Shown: piece by piece, positions 34,714 to 43,931 of the stretch
Layout: the number at the start of each line of letters is the position of its first letter
Position numbering within the stretch: the stretch's first letter is position 1
Source of the DNA: Bufo bufo
Taxonomy: Eukaryota > Chordata > Amphibia > Anura > Bufonidae
NCBI RefSeq assembly: GCF_905171765.1
Contig: NC_053391.1
Coordinates: 262,215,918-262,279,917 of the forward strand
DNA: 64,000 nucleotides
Reading direction: 5' to 3'
The notes under the pieces: generated by a model
What the model was told of the DNA's origin: nothing
Seen by the model: only the letters and a program-made list of their open reading frames with translations
Database searches by the model: none
Position numbers and translations under genes: made by a program

Positions 34714-35248
34714 TGTGGGGATTTGCTCGGGTAGACAGGTTAGCGGACGCAGTATAGAGGCAAGGAACCAGGTTGTAAATCAAACTTCAGTGTTTTATTC
34801 ACACTCAGCAAAACAACTTGGTGCTTGTTCACACACAGCAAAAACAAAACAATGATAACCTGGAATCCTAGGTGTCGGTTCACACCGGGCTGAATGCTCA
34901 GCCACAGAATAGTTGACTGGCAGGCTTCGAGGTTGCCTGCACGTTTGCAGTCTTCAGCCTAGAGGAATCCACAGCTTCACTGTCAGATGGAGGAAAATCC
35001 ACCCCACCTGATAGTGCTCACTGCTTTTATAAACCTGCCAAGACCAGGCCTGGAACGTGGGGAGTAGCCACCCACCCAGCTCTTTGGCTACTCCCAGTAA
35101 GAGCCGTCCTGGATCAGCTTTACAGCCATACTAAACCACTGAAGTGTCAGACTGCAATCTGCAATAATGACACAGCTCTTACCTCACCGAGGCCAGGAAC
35201 CTTGGTGACACGTACCGACCATCAATGATGGCCCCTTGTTCCTTCCTA
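34714..35248 (-). repeat. 3' LTR of the gypsy element
   Basis: Nearly the same sequence as 39506-40391 without its insertion, with a handful of substitutions and small indels. On the minus strand a TATA-like TTTATAAAAG lies near 35025, and AATAAA lies at about 34795-34800. Confidence 0.85.
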
Positions 35249-35253
35249 AATAC

Positions 35254-36788
35254 CTACCCCCTTTGTTCAACCCTGAATGGGTGGACACACATTAAACAGC
35301 GTACCCGGGACAGGGCATCCGCGTTTCCTAGTAACCGGCCTGCCCTGTGATCCACCGAAAACTTAAAATTTTGCAAAGACAGAAACCACCGGGTGACCCG
35401 GGCATTTCTGTCCTTGGCCTGGCTCATCCATTTGAGAGGGGAGTGGTCGGTTACCAGACAAAACTTTCTCCCCAACAAATAATAACGAAGAGACTCGAGT
35501 GCCATTTAACAGCCAGGCACTCTCTCTCAACTCTACTATACCTGGTCTCGGCTGAGGTAAGCTTCCGGCTGAGGAAGACAACGGGATGCTCCTCCCCGTT
35601 GACCTCCTGAGACAGTACAGCACCGAGACCCACCTCGGAGGCATCGGTCTGTACTATAAACTTCCTTTTGAAGTCGGGCGTCACCAAAACCGGGGACCCA
35701 CACAGGGCCGACTTCAAAGCTGAGAAAGTCTTTTCCGCCTGCTCATTCCAGTGGACCGTCACTGACTTGCATCCCTTCAAAAGGCTTGTCAATGGTGCAG
35801 CCATTGTAGCAAAGTGGGGGACAAACCTCATATAGTATCCCACCATTCCCAGGAACGACTTTACTTGCCGAGTAGTGACAGGTCGGGGCCAATTCCGAAT
35901 TGCCTGAATTTTGTTCACCTGAGGTTTGATAACTCCGCGCCCAATTACATACCCTAGGTACTTGGTCTCTTCTAACCCTATTGCACACTTTTTTGGGTTA
36001 GCGGTTAAGCCAGCCTCCCTAAAGGAGTTCACTACAGCCTGTACTTTAGGTAGGTAACTTTCCCAGTCGGTATTGTGGATAACGATATCTTCCAGGTACG
36101 CCGAAGCGTAACGATGATGTGGACGGAGTACAATGTCCATTAGCCTTTGCAACGTGGCGGGAGCGCCATGTAGACCAAAGGGTAATACCTTGTACTGATA
36201 CAGCCCTTCTGGTGTGATTAAAACCATTTTCTCCTTGGCATTCTCCATCAAGGGTACCTGCCAGTACCCTTTGGTGAGGTCCAAAACAGAAAAATAGAGG
36301 GCTTGGCCTAACTTCTCAATAAGCTCATCCACTTGAGGCATGGGATATGCGTCAAACTTGGAAACCTCATTAAGTTTGCGGAAATTGTTACAGAATCGTA
36401 ACGTCCCGTCCGGCTTGGGTATTAAGACTATTGGACTGGCCCATTCACTTTTTGACTTCTTGATGACACCCAGCTGTAACATCAGCTGCACTTCTTCCGA
36501 AATGGCTTGCTGCCACGAATCAGGTACCCCGTATGGTTTAAACCGGATTCTGGCCTGAGGCTCAGTGACAATGTCATGTCGGATGATAGAAGTTCTGCTG
36601 CTGACGAACTCCCTGGCCTCCTGAGTCTGTTTAGAGGAAAGGTTGTCAGCAATCTTTACTTTGGCAACTGCTTCCCTCGTATCAGGCTGTGGGACTGAAA
36701 ACTCTACCCCCAGAAAATTCAGCCCGGGGCTGTTGTGCATACAGGTCTCCTTATCTTTCCACAGTTTCAGTAAGTTTACATGGTACAC
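35254..36788 (-). pseudogene. gypsy reverse transcriptase and RNase H
   Basis: From 36788 to 35451 one frame holds the integrase tail (YHVNLLKLW), the RT fingers (ARIRFKPYGVPDSWQ, SEWASPIVLIPKPDGTLRFC), the palm (FSVLDLTKGYWQVPL, FGLHGAPATLQRLMD) and the connection (FLGMVGYYMRFVPHF). The start of RNase H follows (FIVQTDASEVGLGAVLSQ, RKLTSAETRYSRVERECLA). RNase H continues after a frameshift near 35500 as LVTDHSPLKWMSQAKD and NADALSRV (to 35254). The RT active-site box reads AYLED instead of YLDD: one catalytic Asp is Glu (codon about 36090-36092). With the frameshift, this makes the copy inactive. Overall conservation is otherwise high. Confidence 0.9.
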
Positions 36789-37881
36789 CTACTCTGGCTT
36801 TCTCTGCCCGGGCTGGAGTACCTTGTAGGTAACCTCCCCAGCTTTTTCAAGCACTTCGTAGGGACTCTGCCACCTAGCCAGGAACTTACTGTCCACCGTC
36901 GGCACCTAGAACCAAAACCCGATCTTCCGGGTTAAAATTCCAAACCCGAGCCTGACGATTATAGACCCTACTCTGGGCTCGCTGGGCTGCCTCCATATGT
37001 TCCTTAACCAGCGGCAATAATGTCTCCATCCGCTACTGCATCCGAGTGACATACTCAATCACACTTTTATGCAGTGTCAGTTGTTGTTCCCATGCCTCTT
37101 TGGCTATGTCCAACAAACCACGTGGATGTCGGCCATAGAGCAGTTCAAAGGGCGAGAACCCAGTAGAGGCCTGGGGTACCTCTCGCACTGCGAACATGAG
37201 ATAGGGCAGTAGAAGATCCCAAACCCTCCCATCCTTAGACACCACCCTCTTTGACATGTTTTTCAAGGTTTGATTAAACCTTTCTACCAGGCCATCCGTT
37301 TGCGGGTGATAGACGGACGTCCATAACTGTTTGATCTGTAGTCGTTTACTGAGTTCCCTCATGACCTTTGACATAAAAGGGGTCCCCTGGTCAGTCAGAA
37401 TCTCTCTTGGTAGGCCCACTCTGGAAAATATCTCCACTAACTCTTTTGTCATGAGTTTGGCCGAGGTATGTCACAGCAGCATCGCCTCCGGGTACCGAGT
37501 GGCATAGTCCAGGACTACCAAGATGTGTTGGCACCCTCTAGCGGACTTCGGTACTCGGCCTATGAGATCCATAGTGATCAGCTCAAATGGAACCTCAAAA
37601 ATCGGGAGAACGACCATGGGACTACGGAAATGTGGCTGGGGGCTAGTTATCTGGCAGGTTGGGCAAGACTTGCAATACTCTTCCACCTCTCTGAACACAC
37701 TGGGCCAGCAAAACCACTGTAGAATCCAGTCCTGCATTTTCTGCTGGCCCAGGTGTCCCCCAAGAACATGTTGGTGGGCTAACTCCAACACGAGCTTGCA
37801 ATACGCCTTGGGTACCACCAACTGTTCAATATGCTCACCCCGTAGTTGATTTACCCGATACAGCATCTCCTGTTGAACCAC
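36780..37881 (-). pseudogene. gypsy integrase
   Basis: The N-terminal segment (37471-37881) has an HHCC zinc finger (H..GGHLG..., then CKSCPTCQ) and the first catalytic Asp (ITMDLIGRVP). After a break near 37460 the next segment (37033-37452) has the second Asp (ILTDQGTPF) and the Glu (YHPQTDGLVERFNQTLK), so the DDE triad is present. Downstream, in a region with two stops (near 37030 and 36787) and a frame change near 36905, a GPY/F-like domain follows (RVYNRQARVWNF, ARWQSPYEVLEKAGEV) and ends in YHVNLLKLW at the RT start. It is placed upstream of RT, unlike most gypsy elements. Confidence 0.9.
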
Positions 37882-38057
37882 AAAACGGGGGAAAATAGAC
37901 TAGTTGTTGCTGTTCACCCTCACTACTACCACATTTTCCCAGGCCCGAGGTAGAGTTGGGTCCTGGTGCTGCGCTGTACCAAAATTGTCTCCAGAGACGT
38001 TGAGGTCTGCCAATTCCGGACCCGGCGGCAAATCCTTCACGTCGCCCACCATTACAT

Positions 38058-38538
38058 TCAGTGGGGTTGGCTCCCCTCCTCCCCCGCAGTGGCGGCCACC
38101 CCTACTGCTGGCCCTTTGGTTTTAGGTTCCCAGGGTTCCGGGTTTCCCCCCTGAGCCATTCTATTGGGGTATTGGGTATCGGTGGTTCTCACCTCAGGCC
38201 ACAGTGATGGTAAAATGGGGAAGTCTCTCCCAATTATTAGTTCATAATGTAACTTTGTGGCGACGGCCACCTTATGAGTCCAACTGCCGGCCACCGTGGA
38301 TAGACACCAGGGCGGTGGGATAGTCCTTTAAGTCTCCATGGATGCACACAACGCCGACTTTTCGGCCAGTATACTCGGTGGGCCACACCAAGGCAGCTCT
38401 TACCAGGGACACCAGGCTCCCTGAGTCCAGCAGCGCCACAGCCAGGGTATATCCCACTTGCACCTGGCACAGGTGACTATTGTCCCGGGGGTACCGGTTG
38501 CACACAGCCTCCTGGCATACATTGAGGGCCGTAGCCAT
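38058..38538 (-). pseudogene. gypsy aspartic protease
   Basis: A retropepsin-like domain that would cleave the Gag-Pol polyprotein. The frame at 38272-38538 has VALLDSGSLVSLVR, the active-site box in its DSGS form. The frame at 38058-38294 has the C-terminal flap-side motif ELIIGRDF. A frameshift near 38285 separates the halves. It overlaps the end of gag in another frame, so it was probably reached by ribosomal frameshifting or readthrough in the live element. Confidence 0.75.
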
Positions 38539-39427
38539 ATTTATTTTCCATGAGTTCCCCCCGATGGGGATAGTCGGCCCTTATGTGACCAGGCTCTTTA
38601 CACCGCCAACAGACCACCGGAGCTCGATCTGCAGGGAGTACTTCCCGAGCAGGCCTTGCTGGCACCAGCCACCTGGTCAAGGGTGGAGATTTCCGGGGTT
38701 TAACTGGCCCCCTCCCAAAAGAACCCCCTGTAGATTTTTTGATGGCCTCATAGCGCTCTTCCAGGTCGACCATCTCTAGGGCATTACCAGGGGACACCTG
38801 GCCAATCCAGTGCTGGAGATGGTACGGCAAAGCCCTCCAGAACGCATCAGCCAACAGACGGTCCAGCATAGCAGTGAGACTCAGTACGTCAGGCTGCAGC
38901 CATTTTAGCAACCGGTGTAGCAGATCATAATACTGCGGTCTGGCGGATTCAGCCGGGTTAAATTCCCACTGATGCACCTGCTGGGCCCGGACCAATACAT
39001 TCACCCCTAGTCTGGCCAGAATCTCACCCTTTACGGTCGGGTTGTCGGCCGCTTGACCATCTGGTAAGTCGAAAAACACCTGCTGGGGTCCAGAGGCCAG
39101 GAACGGAGTGACGACCTCAGTCCATTGGTCTTGGAGTAACTTTTCCCTCATGGCCACCTTTTCGAATACCGCAAGATAGGTCTCGACGTAGTCCGAGGGG
39201 GTCATCTTAGGGATCGCCGCACAGACAGCTTTCCGGGCATCGTGGACGTTCTGGGACGCTCCTGCAGCTTGTAATGCCATCACATGCTGTAATAGCAGCT
39301 GGTTGGTTTCCTGCTGCTGCTTGTTAGCCTCCCGCTGCTGCAAGTTAGCCTCCATGAGGGCTTTCACGACCACCTCCATTTTGTCAGGGGACACAGGTCG
39401 TAACCTTGCCGGCTTGATATAAGACAT
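38477..39427 (-). CDS. gypsy Gag, intact reading frame, SCAN-like capsid
   Basis: The frame of 316 codons starts with MSYIKPARLRPVSPDKMEVV. A Gln-rich coiled-coil segment follows (LQQREANKQQQETNQLLLQ, residues about 30-50). Then comes an alpha-helical capsid region (SDYVETYLAVFEKVAM, YYDLLHRLLKWL, DAFWRALPYHLQHWI) that resembles the SCAN domain, which is known to derive from Gmr1-like Gag. A zinc knuckle lies near the C-terminus, but its last ligand is lost: CWRCKEPGHIRADY where a Cys is expected in place of the Tyr (a G-to-A change). RNA packaging by this copy would be weakened. Length and order fit the family. Confidence 0.85.
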   Translation of the reverse strand: MSYIKPARLRPVSPDKMEVVVKALMEANLQQREANKQQQETNQLLLQHVMALQAAGASQNVHDARKAVCAAIPKMTPSDYVETYLAVFEKVAMREKLLQDQWTEVVTPFLASGPQQVFFDLPDGQAADNPTVKGEILARLGVNVLVRAQQVHQWEFNPAESARPQYYDLLHRLLKWLQPDVLSLTAMLDRLLADAFWRALPYHLQHWIGQVSPGNALEMVDLEERYEAIKKSTGGSFGRGPVKPRKSPPLTRWLVPARPAREVLPADRAPVVCWRCKEPGHIRADYPHRGELMENKYGYGPQCMPGGCVQPVPPGQ

Positions 39428-40040
39428 ACACCCGTGCTCGGAAAAAAATAGACTTTTAGACCTTCAGGCCAGCCTCACTGCATGTGCCTGCTCCAAGCCA
39501 CCAATTGTGGGGATTTGCCCTGGTAGACAGGTTAGCGGACACAGTATAGAGGCAAGGAACCAGGTTGTAAATCAAACTTCAGTGTTTTATTCACACTCAG
39601 CAAAACATAACAGTCTTGGTGCTTGTTCACACACAGCAAAAACAAAACAATGTTCACCTGGAATCCTAGGTGTCGGTTCACACCTGGCTGAATGCTCAGC
39701 CACAGAATAGTTTACTGGCAGTCTTCCAGGCGTCCTGCACGTCTTTTTGCAGTCTTCAGCCTGGAGGAATCTACATCTTCACTGTCAGATGGAGGAAAAT
39801 CCACCCCACCTGATAATGCTGACTCCTTTTATAAACCTGCCAAGACCAGGCCTGGAACGTGGGGAGTAGCCACCCACCCAGCACTTTGGCTACTCCCAGT
39901 AAGAGCCATCCCGGATCAGCTTAACAGCCATACTAAACCGCTGAAGTGTCAGACTGCAATATGCAATAGAAGAATGAAAGAAAACCGGCACTCCCAAAAA
40001 TCTTTGCTGGTGATAGATTTATTGGTCACTCATATGACGC

Positions 40041-40073
40041 ACGGCGTTTCGGCACTCACAGGTGCCTTTTTCA
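40041..40073 (-). ncRNA. Degenerate hammerhead-like motif, left arm of mini-element
   Basis: On the minus strand TTGAAAA, A, hairpin GGCAC/GTGCC with loop CTGTGA, GAAAC, GCCGT. The GAAA half and stem II are perfect, but the core heptamer is far from CTGANGA. Confidence 0.3.
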
Positions 40074-40100
40074 AACAAGAAGTGAGCAGCACAGGTGCCT

Positions 40101-40139
40101 TTTTGAAAAAGGCACCTGTGAGTGCCGAAACGCCGTGCG
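40101..40139 (+). ncRNA. Degenerate hammerhead-like motif, right arm of mini-element
   Basis: Mirror copy of the left-arm motif: TTGAAAA, hairpin GGCAC/GTGCC, GAAACGCCGT. About 15-40 bp later come AATAAAT and GGGAGTGCCGG, a shortened version of the AATAAA...GAGTGCC tail. Confidence 0.3.
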
Positions 40140-40391
40140 TCATATGAGTGACCAATAAATCTATCACTAGCAAAGATTTTTGGGAGTGCCGGTTTTCTTT
40201 CATTCTTCTGATTTTGGGATTACCTCCACACAAACCGAGCACCCCTCAACCAGTACGCTGTGCCGCCTGACTTCATTATGCAATATGCAATAATGACACT
40301 TCAGGGGGAAAAAAAACGGCTCTTACCTGGCCAGGAACCTTGGTGACACGTACCGACCATTAATGATGGCCCATTATTGTTCCTTCCTACA

Positions 40392-41089
40392 GTACACACA
40401 CACATGTAAAAGCACATGTGTAAAAATGGATCAACAAAATGTATACATGGAAGTACATTTATGTTGATACCATATACAGTAACCTGTGTTTTACTAAAAT
40501 TGTGTTAGTGCAGTACACATGTAATTTCAAAATGATTTGGGTCATATACATTCAATGGGCCAGTAAACACACATTTCAGTCTATTTGGATCATATGGGGT
40601 TGTTTCACCTCTGCAGATAGCATTTATTATGTTTTACTACTTTTATTAACCAAATTTCTTACTACACTGCCTGGCTATTTTTTTAAACACTTCCTACACT
40701 TCTTGCTTCCATGGTTACGAACACCATAAAATTCAGCTGCAGTGACCGCGCTTGCACAATACATGAAAAAAAGCAGGACTATCCCAGCTCCAGTGGTTCC
40801 AGCCAACAGAGAGATGGCACTTTTTCCTATACTATGCAAGCACAGCTGCTGCTGGTGGATAGCAGGGTTGTTGTAACCAGGGAAAAGTGTGACTGCTCAA
40901 ACATTTGCCAAATGTTATATATTTCAAATACAGTTATACACAATATGCTTCTGTACAGCTGTTTGCTAACTACTACTCCAAACATGTGCAGACTTTTAAT
41001 AAAGAGATCAGCCTACAGCAGGTCATGGTGGGAATTGTAGTTTCAGTACAACTGGAGAGCCACAGGTGGACATGGCTGATGTAATATAT
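40392..41089. other. No recognisable feature
   Basis: Unique-looking AT-rich sequence between the gypsy LTR and the next hAT element. The outer end of that hAT may lie here, but no inverted repeat matching the other hATs was found. Confidence 0.4.
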
Positions 41090-41612
41090 CAATGTACTGT
41101 ATAGTGCGGTGGAAGGTGACAAGGAATATAACTATTTTATAACATCCTCTGAGCTCCCCTTCACAACAAATATCCCTTATTTCCATACTTCCACCATATA
41201 TAGGCCAGTGCATCAAAGGTAGACATAAACAATAAACATTTTCAGAGCTAAAACCATCCGCATGGGTTGGCTTACCAACAATTTTCATCCGTCTTACTGT
41301 TATAAGACAGTTAATCAGTCTGTTAATTGTGTCGGTGACATAAAGGCATTTTGGGGGTTCACAACACCACATTTTCTTCCATCTTACTGTTATAAGACAG
41401 TCTGTTAATTGTGTCGGTGACATAACACATTATTTGGGAGGGAGATACACCTCATCTGCATCAGTGACACGGAAATACAATAGTTAACCTTTCTGTTAAT
41501 TTTGTCGGAGACCTATAGACATTTTCTTGGGGTGAAAAACACTTCATTTGCGCTGTTGACACAGAAGTACAGTTGTTCATCTGTTAGCTAATTTGGTGGG
41601 TGACCGTAAAAA

Positions 41613-42379
41613 ATGAGGAGAGCATCAAATAGGGGACGTGGCCATGGTCGTGATGCTGCTGGTGTTGGTGGAGCTCCTGCTGTAAGGAGAGGACCTTCCT
41701 CTTTTGCATGCAGGTGACAGGACATTCTGCCTCATTTTGTAGGCCCCAATACTGCTCTATGAATGCACACGGGCATCTGTCTTCCACCTCAACTCCTTGC
41801 ACATCAGCCAAGCAATTCATTCAGCAGTCACTTATGCTTTTTGATGACTTTGCTGGCGGGGTTTCTGTGAGGCATCCACGTAGCCCTTCCCCAAAAGTGG
41901 AATAGATTGAGGAAACTGATGCCCAACCACTTATGTTTGAGGATTAGGACATGGGAGGACTGCCACAGCGCGTCTCTGATGATGATGATGATGATGAAAC
42001 ACAGGTCTCAACTTCTGCGGCTTTCTGCACTGTGCAGACCGGCAAGGTGGGCAGGGGTGAGGAGTGGGTGGAAGATGATGTAAAGGAAAATGAGGTCCTA
42101 AACCTCACATGGCATACAGGTCATTCGAGTGATGTGTGCAGTTTGAAGGAAGAGGTGGTGGTCACGCAGCGCCAGCCGCACAGCAAAAGAGGGAGCAGGG
42201 TACAAAACCACAGCGGCCAGCCCCTAGCCAGTATGCCTGCTACTGCCCACTGCGCCGAGGTACAGAGCACACCAAAGCCAGCTCAAAGGGGTTCCCTGGC
42301 GTGGCAGTTCTTCAGGCAATGTGCTGACGACAAAACGCGGGTGGTTTGCACACTGTGTAGTCATAGCATACTGTTCTAA
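41613..42379 (+). pseudogene. hAT transposase BED-finger exon (frameshifted)
   Basis: It starts MRRASNRGRGHGRDAAG, matching the exon at 25723. After several frameshifts and stops the open segment 41951-42379 has the acidic linker (RVSDDDDDDETQVSTSAAF, EEWVEDDVKENEV) and the beginning of the BED finger, SLAWQFFRQCADDKTRVVCTLC, with the C-x2-C pair. The frame is then lost before the His ligands. A (GAT)n run at 41980-41999 encodes the Asp stretch. The role would be DNA binding by the transposase. Confidence 0.7.
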
Positions 42380-42509
42380 ACCTGAGCACCACCTGCATGA
42401 CCAGGAATATAACTGCAAAGCACCAGCTGCAGTGGAGCAGACACCTGAATAATCACAAAAGATCTGAGGCTCCTCCTGCTACCTCTGGTGGAGATGTATT
42501 AAAAACTTA

Positions 42510-42833
42510 ATGGTGGACGCTGTCCCATGGTTCGTGGTTTCCAGCCGCCACTACTTTTCCAGGCGGGCCGTCCCTGCCCTGCACAAACAAGTGGCAGAAA
42601 AAATCAGGTGTGCGCTGCGCAACACCATCAGTGGCAAGGTCCACATAACCACTGATATGTGGACCAGTAAGCACGGGCAGGGACATTATATCTCCCTAAC
42701 TGCCCACTGGGTAAATGTAGTCGTGGCTGGGCCTGAGGCAAAAAGCAGTTTGGTGCATGTCCTACCGCCACCAAAGATTGCTGGACATTTCTCAATGCCT
42801 CCTATTGCTGCTTCCTCCTCTACCGCCTCATGA
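42510..42833 (+). pseudogene. hAT transposase catalytic-domain start (truncated)
   Basis: The frame of 107 codons contains VPWFVVSSRHYFSRRAVPAL, then VHITTDMWTSKHGQGHYISL and TAHWVNVVV. This is the first Asp region (D-x-W-T) of hAT transposases. The homologous part of the 58612 hAT reads SAFGQGRYISLTAHWV. The continuing frame to 42978 is broken by stops, and the fold-back element then removes it. Confidence 0.75.
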
Positions 42834-43059
42834 TCCGGTCAGTGTAACACCTGCACCACCAACTTCAGCACAGCCAGGGGGAAACAACAGCCGGCTGTTC
42901 TGAAACTCCTCCATTTGAGGGGAAAAAACCACATGATGCAGGAGCTTTGGACGGGCATCGAATAACAGACAGAAGAGTGGTCTGTAGTCGCATAAAAATT
43001 CGGGGGTCCTCCTATACCAATACCAGACGCGTTTCGGGGCTTTCAACTTGACAACTTGA

Positions 43060-43100
43060 CCACTGAAGAAGGGACCAGAGAAAGTTCCGAAACGCGTCTG
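43060..43100 (+). ncRNA. Hammerhead-like motif, intact core (third fold-back)
   Basis: CCA, CTGAAGA, an extra A, GGGAC/GTTCC hairpin with one G-T pair, GAAA, perfect ACGCGT, C, TG. The H17 base is C, as in most active hammerheads. A partial mirror copy (GACGCGTTTCGGGG) lies at 43023-43052 on the minus strand. Confidence 0.55.
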
Positions 43101-43931
43101 TTATTGGTATAGGAGGACCCCCGAATTTTTATGCGACTACAGACCAGGAATCAATAATACATCGGAGCGCTCCGTAATTTTTGCAAAAAATCTGTACCTG
43201 CTATCATCACTGCTGCACGGCTTATGAACAACTACGGCACCCAGCTGATACCATCCGCCAGTGTACAAGAGCAAACAGAAACTTCGCACTGAGGTAAGAT
43301 CGCTTCAAGCTTCGGGGCACATGGGACACCACGGCCGGCTTGCAATTGAGATCCCTCGGCAACAAACTGTAAGTTAGTGGGCATATGGGGTGAATATAAA
43401 GGAGAATTTGCCGTAACATGAGAAGGATTGCAGCTTGTTTTTAAAGGTACTTAGGCTAAGTAATCAAAAGTACAAAGGATCCTGAACATTTACTAACGAG
43501 TTGTGAATCATATATATTGGATATACTCATTGCTATATAAACAAGTGTTATTTAAAAGGACACATAAAAAAAACGGTTATCGTTATGGACATAGATTAAC
43601 AGAGGCTGGATTTAAGTGTGGAAGTATTGTCGCATTAACCGTACTGTGCAAGTTTAAATGTACAAAGATTATTTTGCATGCCTTCTGTTGCGAATATAGT
43701 ATTCTGAATATACAGTTGCAAGAAAAAGTATGTGAACCCTTTGGAATGATGTGGATTTCTGCACAAATTGGTCATAAAATGTGATCTGATCTTCATCTAA
43801 ATCACAACAATAGACAATCACAGTCTGCTTAAACTAATAACACACAAAGAATTAAGTGTTGCCATGTTTTTATTGAACAAACCATGTAAACATTCACAGT
43901 GCAGGTGGAAAAAGTATGTGAACCCTTGGAT

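Larger units (their letters stand above)
39969..40278. mobile_element. 310-bp palindromic mini-element with hammerhead-like motifs
   Basis: A perfect 14-bp duplication (tgcaatatgcaata) flanks it at 39955-39968 and 40279-40292; the uninterrupted 3' LTR gives the empty site. The first two thirds are a near-perfect palindrome of about 105-bp arms (39969-40073 and 40101-40207). An unpaired 3' part of about 70 bp follows. The long, variable-size duplication and asymmetry indicate retroposition rather than cut-and-paste. No coding. Confidence 0.75.
34714..40391 (-). mobile_element. Gmr1-like Ty3/gypsy LTR retrotransposon, nearly complete
   Basis: Minus-strand order is 5' LTR (39506-40391), gag, protease, integrase, reverse transcriptase, RNase H, polypurine tract (AAAGGGGGTAGG near 35254-35265), 3' LTR (34714-35248). 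Integrase lies upstream of RT, the order of Ty1/copia, yet the proteins are Ty3/gypsy-like. Among gypsy elements this order characterises the Gmr1 group of deuterostomes. The integrase C-terminal motif YHVNLLKLW runs straight into RT, so the order is native and not a rearrangement. The primer-binding region follows the 5' LTR as ATTGGTGGCTTGGAGC. No target duplication could be confirmed. Confidence 0.85.
39506..40391 (-). repeat. 5' LTR of the gypsy element, interrupted
   Basis: It matches the 3' LTR apart from a 310-bp insertion at 39969-40278 with its 14-bp duplication, plus small indels such as 'cagggggaaaaaaaacgg' near 40300. Its junction with the interior is CACAATTGGTGG on the minus strand. 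Confidence 0.85.
41090..42978 (+). mobile_element. hAT transposon, 5' half, interrupted at its right side
   Basis: It consists of subterminal repeats (41280-41600, units around CTGTTAATTGTGTCGGTGAC), a BED-finger exon and the start of the catalytic domain. All are in the plus orientation and homologous to the hATs at 23159 and 58612. The frame is cut at about 42978 by a fold-back element; the remaining half was not found downstream. Confidence 0.7.
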
